Under the pieces are notes generated by a model. That model had not been told where the DNA came from. It saw only the letters and a program-made list of their open reading frames with translations, and did no database searches. A stretch of DNA of 32,227 nt from Sulfuricaulis sp. (GTDB lineage: Bacteria > Pseudomonadota > Gammaproteobacteria > Acidiferrobacterales > Sulfurifustaceae): positions 1-32,227 of the forward strand of contig JANLIC010000282.1 in the NCBI GenBank assembly GCA_024654125.1, read 5' to 3'. Position 1 is the first letter of the stretch. Each line of letters starts with the position of its first letter. Positions 16,657-26,226 of the stretch are shown one piece after another. Made by a program: the position numbers and the translations under genes.

Positions 16657-17850
16657 TCATCGCTTGCCGGTGGGCTTCGGGATTTTGGCGTCGCGCGGAT
16701 AGTAGACGGCATACCCTCGGCCACCGCGCTTGGCCGAGTACATGGCGATCTCGGCGTTTTTGTTAAGCGTGCCAACGTCTTCACCGTGCTGCGGATATAC
16801 GGAAATGCCGATGCTGCACACACAGCTGATGGACTTGTCACCCAGCTTGTACGGCGGTTCCATGACCTTGATCAGCTTCTCCGCCACCTTGCCCGCGCCC
16901 GCGGCATCCGTCGAGGGCAGCACGAAGGCAAATTCGTCGCCACCCAGTCGGCCCGCGGTATCCGATTGCCGCAGGATCCGGCGCAAACGCATGGCGATCT
17001 GCTTCAGCAGGCTGTCGCCCACATCATGCCCGTGCTGGTCATTGACATCCCGGAACTGGTTGATGTCGATCACGATGAAAGACAGAACCTTTTTTTCGCG
17101 CTTGGCGATATGGATTCCCTGCTGCAGGCGGTCCTCGACCAGCGACCGGTTCGGCAGGTCGGTCAGCATGTCGTGCAGCGCCAGGTGTTCGAGTTCCTTC
17201 ACGGCATCGGCCAGCGCGGAGGTGCGTTGGGCAACGCGCCGTTCCAGTTCGGCATTCAGGGCCTGCAGCTCGCGTTGGTATTCCTCGGCCTGTTCCTTGG
17301 ATTTGATCAGCTGCTCGAACAGCTGGGCATTCTCTATCGCATGGCTGACCTGGTGGGCGAAGAGCGTGAGCAAATCCAGGTCACGCTGGGAAAAATCCTT
17401 GGCACCGATCTTGTTGATGCCGGCGATGCCACCGAGGAATTGACGCTTGCCGATGAGCGGCACGAGAACGACACTTCCCGCCTCCTTCTCCCACTGGTTG
17501 CGCTCCCCCTCGTCCAGCTCCGCGAGAACGCCGTGCCACCAGGGGCGCTTGTGACGCGAGACCCAGCCGCAAATACCCACTTCCAGCGGCAGGGACTGGC
17601 CGACAATCTCGTCGGAATTCTTCCCGCATCCGGCCCGATAAGTGTAGTGGGACTGATTCTCGTTCAGAACCGGGATCAAGACGGTTTCGGCCAGGATTAG
17701 CTTGCGCGCGTGCTCGGCCACCAGCTGGAAGACTTTCTCGAGATCGAGCTCGCCGCTGACCGCATTGGCGGTTTCCTTGAGCATGGCGATCTCGAATTCG
17801 CGATCGCGCAGCTGGCTTTCCAGGAGAAAAATCTGGCTTTCTTTTTTCAC
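16657..17850 (-). CDS. GAF-domain diguanylate cyclase (GGDEF)
   Basis: 397 aa from a GTG start at 17850 (VKKESQIFLLE). Domains: a short N-terminal coiled coil, a GAF sensor (about 35-178; ICGWVSRHKRPWW, SVVLVPLIGKRQFLGGIAGINK), a coiled coil (about 180-222), then GGDEF (about 223-385). The active-site motif GGDEF is intact at 303-307, and an RxxD inhibitory site (R294-D297) lies five residues before it, so product inhibition by c-di-GMP is likely. There are no membrane segments, so it is a cytosolic sensor. A GC-rich hairpin (17860-17885) sits just upstream of the start. Confidence 0.92.
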   Translation of the reverse strand: MKKESQIFLLESQLRDREFEIAMLKETANAVSGELDLEKVFQLVAEHARKLILAETVLIPVLNENQSHYTYRAGCGKNSDEIVGQSLPLEVGICGWVSRHKRPWWHGVLAELDEGERNQWEKEAGSVVLVPLIGKRQFLGGIAGINKIGAKDFSQRDLDLLTLFAHQVSHAIENAQLFEQLIKSKEQAEEYQRELQALNAELERRVAQRTSALADAVKELEHLALHDMLTDLPNRSLVEDRLQQGIHIAKREKKVLSFIVIDINQFRDVNDQHGHDVGDSLLKQIAMRLRRILRQSDTAGRLGGDEFAFVLPSTDAAGAGKVAEKLIKVMEPPYKLGDKSISCVCSIGISVYPQHGEDVGTLNKNAEIAMYSAKRGGRGYAVYYPRDAKIPKPTGKR

Positions 17851-17859
17851 TGATAGACC

Positions 17860-17885
17860 CCCACCCTGGGATGCCCCCAGGTGGG
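17860..17885 (-). promoter_or_regulatory. Hairpin in the leader of the diguanylate cyclase
   Basis: CCCACCTGGG (17876-17885) pairs with CCCAGGGTGGG (17860-17870) on the transcript with a 1-nt bulge and a short loop. It ends 9 nt before the GTG start. The G-rich run GGGTGGGGG, the only ribosome-binding-site candidate, is partly inside the stem, so folding could mask translation. Inference. Confidence 0.45.
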
Positions 17886-18001
17886 AGCGGATTGGAAATT
17901 CATTACTTAGTTAGATAGAGTTTAGATCAAGAAATTGACGTATGTGCTGGAGGCTGAAGGCGTAATATAAGGCATTTTACAAGCTTACCGGGTGAAACAG
18001 G

Positions 18002-19945
18002 TTATTTTTCCCCGGGGGCGATATCCAGCATGCGCTCACGCAGGCGCACCGGTCGGCTGCCGAGCCGGTGATCGTACACGGTGGTATAGGACATAACGTT
18101 TTTAACGTAGTCACGGGTTTCATTGTAGGGAATCAGCTCTACCCAGATATCGGCGTCCATGCTTCGTTCCGGCAGCCAGCTGCTGACGCGGTTCGGACCG
18201 GCGTTATAGGAAGCCGTGGCCAGCACCTGATTCCCTTTGTTCCGCCCAAGTACTTCCTTCAGATAGCTCGCACCGAGGCGCAGGTTGTTCTCGATGTTCA
18301 GTATGGCTCTGTTGTTTCGTATCGGAATATTGATCTTGCGTCCCGTGAGCCGGCCGGTGGCCGGCATCAGTTGCATCAGCCCGAGCGCGCCGGCCGCGGA
18401 ACGGGCATCGACAACAAAGGCAGATTCCTGCCGCACCACCCCATACACCCAGCTGGGATCGATGCCCAGGTCCGAGGCATTGGTCTCGATCATGTCGCGA
18501 TACAGCAGCGGAAAACGCAGTTCGAGGTCGTCCAAGTGGTCACTCTTGGCCACCGTCAGAATGGCGCGGTCGTGCCAGCCCCATTGGCGCGCAATCACCG
18601 CCGCCACCGCGAGTTCGCGGTTATTCATGCGCCGCGTGGTCCAGGCCCACTGGCGGCGCGCATCGGTCACTTGCCCCATCTGATACAGCTCCTGCGCCAT
18701 CTGGATTCCCGGGCGCGCCAGCATCGTACCGATCTCTTCCGGGGTGGCTTCGATGCTGACGTGCTGCATCGAATAATCCGTATCAATCCGATCCGCGGAG
18801 AGGAATCCGTAATAACTGCGGTCGCGCGCCAGACCCTGATACAGGCTGCGCGCCTCGCTGCGGTTGCCGGTGGCTTCGTGGATGCGCGCGCTCCAGTAAC
18901 GCCAGCGACTGTCACGTTGCTGTTCCTCGCTTAAGCCCGCGATGAATCGTTTCGCCATCTCCCACTTCCCGGCGCGTAACGCCGTTTTCACCCGCCATAG
19001 GTGCAAGTTTTCATCCGCGGGATCGGCGGACACTTCCGACAGCCATACCAGCGCCTGGGGCAGCTGATCCTGCGCCGCCAGGATGCCGATGTAGCGCATA
19101 ACGTAATTGTCATCCTCACCGAAAAACTGGTGCTTCCCCTTCAGGAGGTGCCACTGGATCATCGCCTCCTCGGGATCGCGGTAGGCAAGGCGCACGACGC
19201 CATGCATGACTACCATGCGTGCCACCGGCGTCTCGACGGGGTAGGAGATTTTGTGCAGTTCGCGCACCGGATCGCGATGCATGTCCTGCCAGCGGCGAAC
19301 CCACACGCGCTCGGACGGGTCGAGATGCCCGGCGAGCTCGCCGGCGAGGCGCAGATTACGAGCCTCCATCGCCAGGCGAATGCGCGCCCAGACCTTGTCG
19401 GCAGTCATGTGGCCGGCCTTGTTCCAGGCGCTGAACACCGGATCGCAGTCATGCGGCAATTGCTTGCCCGTAAGCCAGAGCTGTTCCGCTTGGGCCATCA
19501 GCACGGCCTGTAGTTCGCTGTTTTTAAGTAGGTACGAAAGACGCATGCATTGCAATTCCGGCTCGTCCTCGATGTCCTGATACTCCTTGATGAACGTGGA
19601 CCAGTCCCGGCGCTTGGCCAGTACGTGCAGCCACTTCTTGCGGATGGAATCGCTGGTGGGCGCCTGGCTGTTCTCCGCGAGGAAACGCAGAATTTCCGCC
19701 GCCGGGGTGGAGGCCGCGCGGTTTTTCAGGGATTCATATTCCAGGTAACCGCGCAGGATGTAGCCGTCCAAACGCTCCGAAAGCGTCTTGAAGAGGGATG
19801 TCTGACCAGCCTTCAAGGCCTCCAGCGCGGCCAGATAATCGCGGCGGCGATTCTCTTCTTCCTCGGTGAATTCCTGAGCGAAAGGGGCGGTTACCGCGCC
19901 GAACAGGCCGACCAGAAGTATAAAAAAAAGAACGTGACGGCGCAT
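18002..19945 (-). CDS. slt: Soluble lytic murein transglycosylase
   Basis: Periplasmic enzyme that cleaves peptidoglycan between MurNAc and GlcNAc, forming 1,6-anhydro-MurNAc. It is 647 aa. The signal peptide MRRHVLFFILLVGLFGAVTA precedes a long alpha-helical superhelix (about 30-480). The C-terminal SLT domain has VVRQESAF with catalytic Glu507, ALGLMQLMPATGR, LRLGASYLKEVL and ATASYNAGPNRVSSWL. TATAAT at 19955-19960 places a start 3 nt before the ATG. It is divergent from the aldehyde dehydrogenase (67 bp). Confidence 0.94.
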   Translation of the reverse strand: MRRHVLFFILLVGLFGAVTAPFAQEFTEEEENRRRDYLAALEALKAGQTSLFKTLSERLDGYILRGYLEYESLKNRAASTPAAEILRFLAENSQAPTSDSIRKKWLHVLAKRRDWSTFIKEYQDIEDEPELQCMRLSYLLKNSELQAVLMAQAEQLWLTGKQLPHDCDPVFSAWNKAGHMTADKVWARIRLAMEARNLRLAGELAGHLDPSERVWVRRWQDMHRDPVRELHKISYPVETPVARMVVMHGVVRLAYRDPEEAMIQWHLLKGKHQFFGEDDNYVMRYIGILAAQDQLPQALVWLSEVSADPADENLHLWRVKTALRAGKWEMAKRFIAGLSEEQQRDSRWRYWSARIHEATGNRSEARSLYQGLARDRSYYGFLSADRIDTDYSMQHVSIEATPEEIGTMLARPGIQMAQELYQMGQVTDARRQWAWTTRRMNNRELAVAAVIARQWGWHDRAILTVAKSDHLDDLELRFPLLYRDMIETNASDLGIDPSWVYGVVRQESAFVVDARSAAGALGLMQLMPATGRLTGRKINIPIRNNRAILNIENNLRLGASYLKEVLGRNKGNQVLATASYNAGPNRVSSWLPERSMDADIWVELIPYNETRDYVKNVMSYTTVYDHRLGSRPVRLRERMLDIAPGEK

Positions 19946-19954
19946 GATCTTTTA

Positions 19955-20000
19955 ATTATAGATAACAATACCTGAAATCGGCAGCGCTGGACGGTATGAT
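19955..20000. promoter_or_regulatory. Divergent -10 boxes for slt and the aldehyde dehydrogenase
   Basis: Minus strand: a perfect TATAAT (19955-19960), start near 19948, 3 nt before the slt ATG. Plus strand: TATGAT (19995-20000), start near 20007, 6 nt before the dehydrogenase ATG. -35 hexamers are poor for both. Neither gene has a clear Shine-Dalgarno. Confidence 0.4.
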
Positions 20001-20012
20001 TATTCCACGATC

Positions 20013-21371
20013 ATGGAATCGATCAATCCCACCACCGGTGAACGGCTGAAAACCTTCGACACCTGGAGCGAGGCGCAGATCGAAACGGCGCTCGCCACCG
20101 CCGCGGCGGCCGTGCCGACCTGGCAGGCGACTTCCTACGCCGAGCGGGCCAAGCGGCTTCGTCACGCCGCCACCGATCTGCGCGACAATATCGATCAGTA
20201 TGCCAACCTCATCACGCTCGAAATGGGCAAGATCGCGCGCGAGGCGCGCGCCGAAATCGAGAAATGCGCCTGGGGTTGCGAATTCTATGCCGAGCATGCC
20301 GAGACCTACCTTCGGGATGAAAAAATCGAGACCGACGCGGGCTCAAGCTATGTCGCCTATCTGCCGCTGGGGACGGTGCTCGCGATCATGCCATGGAATT
20401 TTCCCTTTTGGCAGGTATTCCGGTTCGCCGCGCCCAACCTCATGGCCGGCAACAATGCCCTGCTGAAACACGCCTCGAATGTGCCTCAGTGCGCACTCGC
20501 CATCGAGGACATCTTTCGCAAGTCCGGATTCCCGGCAGGGGTTTTCCAGACACTCCTGATTTCCGCGGCGCAGGTGGAAAAGATCATCGCCGATCCACGC
20601 ATTCAGGCCGTCACCTTGACGGGCAGCGAGGCCGCCGGCAGGAAGGTCGCGGCCGCCGCCGGGGCGGCGCTGAAAAAAACCGTCCTGGAACTCGGCGGGT
20701 CGGATGCGTTCATCGTGTTGCCGGATGCCGACCTGAATCAGGCCGTGGACGTCGGCATTGCCTCGCGTTTTCTAAACTGCGGCCAAAGCTGCATCGCCGC
20801 CAAACGATTCATCCTGGTGGAGTCGATTGCCGAGGCCTTTCTCGAAAAATTCAAACACCATGCGCATGCGCTGCGCCGGGGTGACCCGAGGCGGGAAGAC
20901 ACCCAGCTTGGCCCCATGGCACGCGCCGATCTGCGCGATACCCTGCACCGGCAGGTGACCGATTCCGCCAAGGCCGGCGCGAGTTTTGCATTGCACGGCG
21001 GGCCGTCGGCGGGTCCTGGATTTTTCTACGAACCGACCATCCTCGACCATGTCCGCCCCGGCATGCGCGCCTATGAGGAAGAGCTGTTCGGTCCGGTGGC
21101 AATTGTGATTCGTGCCGAAGACGAAGAAGACGCGATCCGTATCGCCAATGACAACCGTTACGGGCTGGGCGCCAGCGTGTTCACGCACGATGCGAAAAAG
21201 GGCGAACAGCTCGCGCGGCGCCTCCAGTCGGGCTCAAGCTTCGTCAACGGTTTGGTGAAAAGCGACCCGCGCCTGCCTTTCGGTGGCATTAAAGCCTCGG
21301 GTTACGGACGCGAGCTGTCGACACCAGGAATCCGCGAATTCGTGAACATCAAGACGGTCTGGATCAAGTAG
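20013..21371 (+). CDS. Succinate-semialdehyde dehydrogenase-type NAD(P) aldehyde dehydrogenase
   Basis: 452-aa aldehyde dehydrogenase, most like the Sad/GabD-type enzymes that oxidise succinate semialdehyde to succinate. Seen: INPTTGE at the N-terminus, PWNFPFWQ (N129), [18 protein letters not shown] (general-base E226), [11 protein letters not shown] with nucleophile C260, [10 protein letters not shown] and [15 protein letters not shown]. No GABA transaminase gene is nearby, so the physiological aldehyde is uncertain. It ends 2 bp from the convergent lgt stop. Confidence 0.88.
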   Translation: MESINPTTGERLKTFDTWSEAQIETALATAAAAVPTWQATSYAERAKRLRHAATDLRDNIDQYANLITLEMGKIAREARAEIEKCAWGCEFYAEHAETYLRDEKIETDAGSSYVAYLPLGTVLAIMPWNFPFWQVFRFAAPNLMAGNNALLKHASNVPQCALAIEDIFRKSGFPAGVFQTLLISAAQVEKIIADPRIQAVTLTGSEAAGRKVAAAAGAALKKTVLELGGSDAFIVLPDADLNQAVDVGIASRFLNCGQSCIAAKRFILVESIAEAFLEKFKHHAHALRRGDPRREDTQLGPMARADLRDTLHRQVTDSAKAGASFALHGGPSAGPGFFYEPTILDHVRPGMRAYEEELFGPVAIVIRAEDEEDAIRIANDNRYGLGASVFTHDAKKGEQLARRLQSGSSFVNGLVKSDPRLPFGGIKASGYGRELSTPGIREFVNIKTVWIK

Positions 21372-21373
21372 AT

Positions 21374-22162
21374 TCATACACGACCGGATCGATAGGCCCA
21401 CCACATCAGCCCGATACCGAAAAGCATCATCGGCAGACTCAATAGCTGTCCCATCGTCAGCCAGCCAAAAGCCAGATAGCCCAGGTGCGCATCCGGTTCG
21501 CGAGCGAACTCCACAATGAAACGGAACACCCCATAACAGAGCAGAAACAGGCCGGACACGGAAGCCGTCGGCCTCGGTTTACGCGCGAACATCCACAGAG
21601 AGATAAAAAGGAGCACGCCTTCCAGCATAAACTCGTAAAGCTGCGAGGGATGGCGTGGCAGCGGACCGGCTTGTTGGCCGCGAAAAATCATGCCCCAGGG
21701 AACGTCGGTCACGCGTCCCCAAAGTTCATGATTGATGAAATTTCCCAGGCGCCCGGCGCCCAGTCCGAGCGGTGTCAGGGGAGCGACAAAATCGGCGACT
21801 GCGAAAAACGTCCGCCGTGTCCGGCGTGCATACAGCCACATCGCGACCATGACGCCGAGCAGGCCCCCGTGGAAGGACATGCCGCCGGACCAGAAGTAAA
21901 ACATCTCGACGGGATGTTTGAGGTAATAGGAAAAGTTGTAAAAAAGAACATAGCCGAGGCGCCCGCCGAGAATGACGCCCAGCGCGCCATAGAAAATTAA
22001 ATCGGCGATTTCTGGAGGCTGCCAGCGAGAACCCGGGCGCTTCGCGCGATACACGCCCAGCCACCACGCGCCAAGAAAACCGATGAGGTACATCAGTCCA
22101 TACCAGTGAACCTTGACCGGGCCGAGGTGGATGGCAACGGGATCTATGTCTGGGGCGAGCAT
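21374..22162 (-). CDS. lgt: Prolipoprotein diacylglyceryl transferase Lgt
   Basis: Inner-membrane enzyme that transfers diacylglycerol to the lipobox Cys of prolipoproteins. The ATG at 22162 ([20 protein letters not shown]) is chosen; an upstream TTG would add 8 unrelated residues and run into a palindrome. It is 262 aa with about seven membrane segments. Key motifs: [27 protein letters not shown] (H98), [17 protein letters not shown] (R138, R150), PRHPSQLYE and [12 protein letters not shown]. Compared with E. coli Lgt it lacks an insertion before the PRHPSQLYE motif. Confidence 0.97.
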   Translation of the reverse strand: MLAPDIDPVAIHLGPVKVHWYGLMYLIGFLGAWWLGVYRAKRPGSRWQPPEIADLIFYGALGVILGGRLGYVLFYNFSYYLKHPVEMFYFWSGGMSFHGGLLGVMVAMWLYARRTRRTFFAVADFVAPLTPLGLGAGRLGNFINHELWGRVTDVPWGMIFRGQQAGPLPRHPSQLYEFMLEGVLLFISLWMFARKPRPTASVSGLFLLCYGVFRFIVEFAREPDAHLGYLAFGWLTMGQLLSLPMMLFGIGLMWWAYRSGRV

Positions 22163-22494
22163 GCGGCATAATTTTGTCAGGAACAAAATTGAAGCGCTAG
22201 CGGCACGCCCCTCGCGCTTTCAGGCAAGGGAGAGGCGCAAGGGCGAAACGGAGTTGTCGCGCAGGCACTTAACGTGCCTGCGCGCCGCGAGCGGCGCTGG
22301 CCATGGACGGCGAGCTCCGGACCTCTAGAGCAAAGCGGGAAGCGTCGCGAAAAAGGCGCCGAACAATATGTGACAGCGGCGAGCAACTGGCCACTAGCGA
22401 AGCGCGCGAATAACCATGTGTTTAGAGCGCCCACTATAAGACAATCCGGCTCCTATTCGGTATAGTCGCAGCTCATCGTCAGGACTGTTGGTTG
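22163..22494. other. Non-coding gap lgt/YyaL-type gene (332 bp) with hairpins
   Basis: No supported gene. It holds a perfect 8-bp inverted repeat (AATTTTGT 22170-22177 and ACAAAATT 22183-22190) directly before the lgt start. A strong perfect 10-bp hairpin follows (GCGCAGGCAC 22259-22268 and GTGCCTGCGC 22274-22283, loop TTAAC). A good plus-strand promoter lies at the right end. The middle is GC-rich without a recognised pattern. Confidence 0.5.
22438..22466 (+). promoter_or_regulatory. Promoter candidate for the YyaL-type gene
   Basis: AAGACA (22438-22443, 4/6) and TATAGT (22461-22466, 5/6) have a 17-bp spacer. A start near 22473 gives a leader of about 22 nt that includes AGGA before the ATG at 22495. 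Confidence 0.5.
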
Positions 22495-24573
22495 ATGAAC
22501 ACGAACGCCCAGACTCCTCGTCATAGCAATCGCTTAATCCACGAAACCAGCCCCTACCTCCTGCAGCACGCGCATAACCCGGTGGACTGGTATCCCTGGA
22601 GCGCGGAGGCACTGGAACGCGCGCGCCGCGAAAACAAACCTATCCTGGTTTCCATCGGCTACTCGGCCTGTCACTGGTGCCACGTGATGGAACACGAATC
22701 CTTTGAAGACAAAGAGGTCGCCCGTGTCATGAACGAGCTTTTCGTGTGCATTAAGGTGGACCGCGAGGAGCGCCCCGATCTCGACAAGATCTACCAGACG
22801 GCGCATCAGATCCTGGCGCAGCGACCGGGCGGCTGGCCGCTCAACATGTTTCTCACACCCGATGACCAGATGCCGTTCTTTGGCGGAACGTATTTCCCCA
22901 AAACACCGAAATACGGGATGCCGGGTTTCACCGACCTGCTGCGACACGTGGCCGGGATTTTCGAGAAGAAACAGGACGCGATCCGCGAACAGAATCAATC
23001 CCTGCGGGACATCTTCGGACGCCTGCAACCGGAAGGTCCCGCTCCCGGCGTGCACGTCGGCCCGGAAGTGCTGGATCGGGCCCATGGCGAATGGCAGCGC
23101 CAGTTCGACACGGGCTTCGGTGGCTTCGGCAAGGCGCCCAAGTTTCCGCACCCCACCTCGATCGAACTGTGTCTGCATCGCTGGTCACACAGCATGAATA
23201 ACGGGACCGAAGACAAGGAGACCCTGCACATGGCCCGGCACACGCTCGTGGCCATGGCCCATGGCGGTCTCTACGACCAGATCGGCGGCGGTTTCTGCCG
23301 CTATTCGGTGGACGAGCGCTGGGAGATTCCGCATTTCGAAAAGATGCTGTACGACAATGCGCAGCTGCTCTCACTCTATGTCGATGCCTGGCTCGCCACC
23401 GGCGAGGCGCTGTTCCGGCGCATTGCCATCGAAACGGCCGAGTGGGTCATGCGCGAGATGCAATCACCCGAAGGCGGATACTACTCGGCACAAGATGCCG
23501 ATTCCGAGGGGCACGAGGGCAAGTTTTATGTCTGGACGGTAGAGGAAATCCGCACGCTCCTCTCGCCCGAGGAGGGGGACATGGTCGAACAACGTTTTGG
23601 CCTGACCGGCAGTCCGAATTTCGAGGGCCGGTGGCATCTCAACGTGCGCGCCGATTACGCTGCCATCGCCGACCGTTTCCAGTGCCCGGAAGACGAGGTG
23701 GTCGCGCGTCTCGAAGCGGCGCGGGAAAAATTGTACACCGCGCGCGAGCAGCGCGTTCGCCCCGGCCGGGATGAAAAAATCCTTACCTCCTGGAATGGAC
23801 TCATGATCCAGGCCATGGCACATGCCGGACGGGTGCTTGACCGGAATGATTTCATTGCTTCGGCCGAACGCGCTATGAATTTCATTCATGCGCAGCTTTG
23901 GCACGATCGACGATTGCTCGCCACGCACAAGGACGGAAGATCGCATCTCAACGCCTATCTCGACGACCACGTGTTCATGATGGCGGCGGCCCTCGAATTA
24001 CTCCAGGCCCGGTGGCGGCGCACCGATCTGGATTTTTGTATCGCGCTCGCGGACAACGTCCTGGAGCATTTTGAGGATGAAAATCACGGCGGATTCTTTT
24101 TCACGGGCGATGATCATGAGAAACTCGTCTATCGCCCCAAGCCGGTGTCGGACGACGCCATCCCCTCCGGCAACGGTGTTGCCGCGCTGGTACTCGGACG
24201 GCTCGGCCATCTGATCGGCAACCTCAATTATCTGCATGCCGCCGAGCGCACGCTCGAAGCGCTGTATTCGGGGATGCTTAAACAGCCCTCAGCGCACGGG
24301 GCGCTGTTGCTGGCGCTGGAGGAACAGCTGGCCCCGCCGCAGACCGTGGTTGTGCGTGGCGCGAGTGGGAAAATGGAGCCGTGGGCGGACGTCGCCGGCC
24401 GCCACTACCGCCCGCACCGGGTGCAGCTCGCGATCCCGGAAGTCGCGGATGATCTTCCCGGGATCCTCGCCGAGCGCGTGGCGAAAAACGGCGTCACGGC
24501 CTATGTCTGCTCCGGACATGCCTGCACCGCACCGGTCAGTGAGTTGGCAGAATTTGAATCGGCGTTAAACTGA
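22495..24573 (+). CDS. Thioredoxin-domain protein of the YyaL/DUF255 family
   Basis: 692-aa cytosolic protein. The N-terminal thioredoxin-like DUF255 domain begins [21 protein letters not shown] and has a CHWC motif (C59, C62). The [13 protein letters not shown] segment follows, then a long six-hairpin glycosidase-like helical domain ([61 protein letters not shown]). This is the family of human SPATA20; its biochemical role is not firmly known. The start is ATG 22495 with AGGA upstream; an adjacent TTG at 22492 is the alternative. The rhodanese remnant follows after 7 bp. Confidence 0.93.
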   Translation: MNTNAQTPRHSNRLIHETSPYLLQHAHNPVDWYPWSAEALERARRENKPILVSIGYSACHWCHVMEHESFEDKEVARVMNELFVCIKVDREERPDLDKIYQTAHQILAQRPGGWPLNMFLTPDDQMPFFGGTYFPKTPKYGMPGFTDLLRHVAGIFEKKQDAIREQNQSLRDIFGRLQPEGPAPGVHVGPEVLDRAHGEWQRQFDTGFGGFGKAPKFPHPTSIELCLHRWSHSMNNGTEDKETLHMARHTLVAMAHGGLYDQIGGGFCRYSVDERWEIPHFEKMLYDNAQLLSLYVDAWLATGEALFRRIAIETAEWVMREMQSPEGGYYSAQDADSEGHEGKFYVWTVEEIRTLLSPEEGDMVEQRFGLTGSPNFEGRWHLNVRADYAAIADRFQCPEDEVVARLEAAREKLYTAREQRVRPGRDEKILTSWNGLMIQAMAHAGRVLDRNDFIASAERAMNFIHAQLWHDRRLLATHKDGRSHLNAYLDDHVFMMAAALELLQARWRRTDLDFCIALADNVLEHFEDENHGGFFFTGDDHEKLVYRPKPVSDDAIPSGNGVAALVLGRLGHLIGNLNYLHAAERTLEALYSGMLKQPSAHGALLLALEEQLAPPQTVVVRGASGKMEPWADVAGRHYRPHRVQLAIPEVADDLPGILAERVAKNGVTAYVCSGHACTAPVSELAEFESALN

Positions 24574-24580
24574 GATTCGC

Positions 24581-25034
24581 ATGAGCGAGACCAATGCGAT
24601 TGTGCGCGAAGTCAGTATCGAGGAATTCGACGTGATGATCGAGAACCACGATGACTTGCTGGTCGTGGACGTGCGTGACGCCGCGGAATTCGAGCGCGAG
24701 CACTTTCACCGCTGCGCAAACCTGCTTCACTCAAAAGGCCAGGGCGCACCGTCCATGGTGCGCCCGCTCGGCGGGGCGATGGTTCACTGAGCCATTGCCT
24801 GTTTCCACCTCGCCCCGGAGCGCTATTGATCCCTTACGAGACGTTGGTCGGCGTGACGGCGGTAAATTGCACGGCGCGCATCAAAGGAAAACGTTGGTGC
24901 CCTGCAGCCAAAACGGTATACACAGCGCCCAAGCCGTCGACTTGCTCCAGCAAATGGGATTCGCAAACGTTTACAGCCTCGCCGGTGGAATCAGCCACTG
25001 GACGTCGCAAGGGTTCGCGTTGGTCACAAAATAA
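24581..25034 (+). pseudogene. Broken rhodanese-domain gene
   Basis: Three rhodanese pieces lie in three different frames. 24581-24709 encodes VSIEEFDVMIE, then LLVVDVRDAAEFEREHF. 24814-24843 encodes PGALLIPYETL. 24903-25031 encodes CSQNGIHSAQAVDLLQQMGF, then VYSLAGGISHW. About 100 bp between the first two pieces has no counterpart in the domain and contains a 24-bp palindrome. The 59-bp gap between the second and third fits a 1-nt deletion. The active-site loop reads CSQNGIHS instead of the usual CxxGxRS. It cannot make a complete rhodanese. Confidence 0.75.
24742..24765. repeat. 24-bp perfect palindrome inside the rhodanese remnant
   Basis: GGGCGCACC (24742-24750), loop GTCCAT, GGTGCGCCC (24757-24765). 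It has the same length and a similar GGGC...GCCC form to the REP-like units next to the transposase at 10690-11018, but a different core. A second, imperfect inverted repeat (ATGGTTCA/TGAGCCAT, 24779-24795) follows. Both lie in the stretch that interrupts the rhodanese domain. Confidence 0.55.
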
Positions 25035-25184
25035 TAATCAATCCGGCAAACTGTCTCGAATCAGGCCATCTTTAAACCTGTTTTACCTCTATTTTACTAG
25101 CGCGGGCGGTCAGGATGGCATGAAACATGCAAAATAACCGGCCACTCCGCGAGCCTCTCAGAGAGCTATCCTTTCCATATCTCC

Positions 25185-25535
25185 ATGGAACAACTACCTC
25201 CCGTCAAATCCGTGGTGACTGATGTCGTCGCACCGGAAAGCACCGGCATCGTTCCGCGAATTCGTCGGTCGTACCGCGCGGTGCGATCACTCCATGGGCG
25301 CGAGAAGGCCCGCCTCCGCGAGGAAATCGCACAGATACCCGGATTGATGACGCTGTTGATGAAGCCGCGCAACGGCCTGCGCTGGACCAAGTCTGAACGC
25401 CAGGAATTGCGGACCCAGCTGCGCCGGCTTTCGCGACTGAGTATTTATCTGGCGATGGCCGCCCTGCCGTTTACGATGCTCACGCTGCCCCTCGTGGCAT
25501 GGTGGCTGGATCGGCGGACGAAAAAACGGGCGTAA
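25185..25535 (+). CDS. Small LETM1-like/hypothetical membrane protein
   Basis: 116 aa from an ATG at 25185. The first 85 residues are charged and helical (RREKARLREEIAQIPGL-like, KPRNGLRWTKSERQELRTQLRRL). A single hydrophobic segment follows (IYLAMAALPFTMLTLPLVAWW), with a basic tail (LDRRTKKRA). The pattern EIAQIPGLMTLLMKPRNGLRWT plus LP..AWWLDRR resembles small bacterial proteins I associate with LETM1-like annotations, but I am not certain. The basic tail suggests a cytoplasmic C-terminus. The function is unknown. Confidence 0.7.
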   Translation: MEQLPPVKSVVTDVVAPESTGIVPRIRRSYRAVRSLHGREKARLREEIAQIPGLMTLLMKPRNGLRWTKSERQELRTQLRRLSRLSIYLAMAALPFTMLTLPLVAWWLDRRTKKRA

Positions 25536-25563
25536 TCACTGGACAACACGACTCGAACTTCGC

Positions 25564-26136
25564 TCAACGGAAATACAATAGATACTCTGCCAGGATGCCA
25601 TAAAACAGCAGCATGGCCAGGAAGTTCCAGTGCCCGTTATTGCGGTATAACACGCTCCAATTGAAATATCTCACGGCCGGATCGAATAGTTTTCCTAACG
25701 AAGGCAAGAAGCGGTTCACGCGGTCGCAATACTGCTGATAGGGCTCCCCGAGCAAGGACGCCAAACGCTTTTCCTCCCGACCCACGCGGTTGACCATGTA
25801 GAAATAATAAATAACCACGTAGACAGCCGTGAGGTATTCATTGCCGAACAACAACACGACGCCCAGTATCAGGAAAAACCGTCCGAGGTACATCGGGTTG
25901 CGCACCAGCACGTAGGGCCCGCGCGCCGTGAGCTGTTCGTTTTTTACCAGTGAGGCGAAGGACCAAAGCTGGATCGCCTCGCCAAACAGCGAAACCAGAA
26001 AGGCCGGGAGCAGTCTTGATGCCTCCGCGTAGCGTGCCAGCAGCAACAGCACCGCCAGAACCAGCACATAACGGAGCCTGAGAAAAATCTTCCGCGCGAC
26101 CGGATGATTGAAAAAACCGTGAATGGCGTCAAGCAT
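25564..26136 (-). CDS. Isoprenylcysteine/phospholipid methyltransferase-like membrane protein
   Basis: 190-aa integral membrane protein with about four to five hydrophobic segments. The C-terminal part has the ICMT/PEMT-type SAM-binding pattern: ARGPYVLVRNPMYLGRFFL, then EEKRLASLLGEPYQQYCDRV. In bacteria these enzymes methylate lipids or small hydrophobic substrates; the substrate here is unknown. Start: ATG at 26136 (MLDAIHGFFNHPVARK). No clear Shine-Dalgarno. It is divergent from the SulP gene. Confidence 0.85.
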   Translation of the reverse strand: MLDAIHGFFNHPVARKIFLRLRYVLVLAVLLLLARYAEASRLLPAFLVSLFGEAIQLWSFASLVKNEQLTARGPYVLVRNPMYLGRFFLILGVVLLFGNEYLTAVYVVIYYFYMVNRVGREEKRLASLLGEPYQQYCDRVNRFLPSLGKLFDPAVRYFNWSVLYRNNGHWNFLAMLLFYGILAEYLLYFR

Positions 26137-26226
26137 GGGTTAGATTGATTTTCGGGCGAAATTATACGTTTACTGCCATCGTATTCCCAATGGCGCTGGA
26201 ATTTAGCCGACAAAACTACAAAACAG

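Noticed and set aside
17851-18001. c-di-GMP riboswitch before the diguanylate cyclase
   Set aside because: Only a single short hairpin is visible; no GEMM-type conserved bases or paired helices.
24826-25137. Open frame downstream of the rhodanese remnant
   Set aside because: Only its first residues (IPYETL) are rhodanese-like; the rest is out of frame with the conserved C-terminal part, so it is a fragment of the pseudogene rather than a gene.
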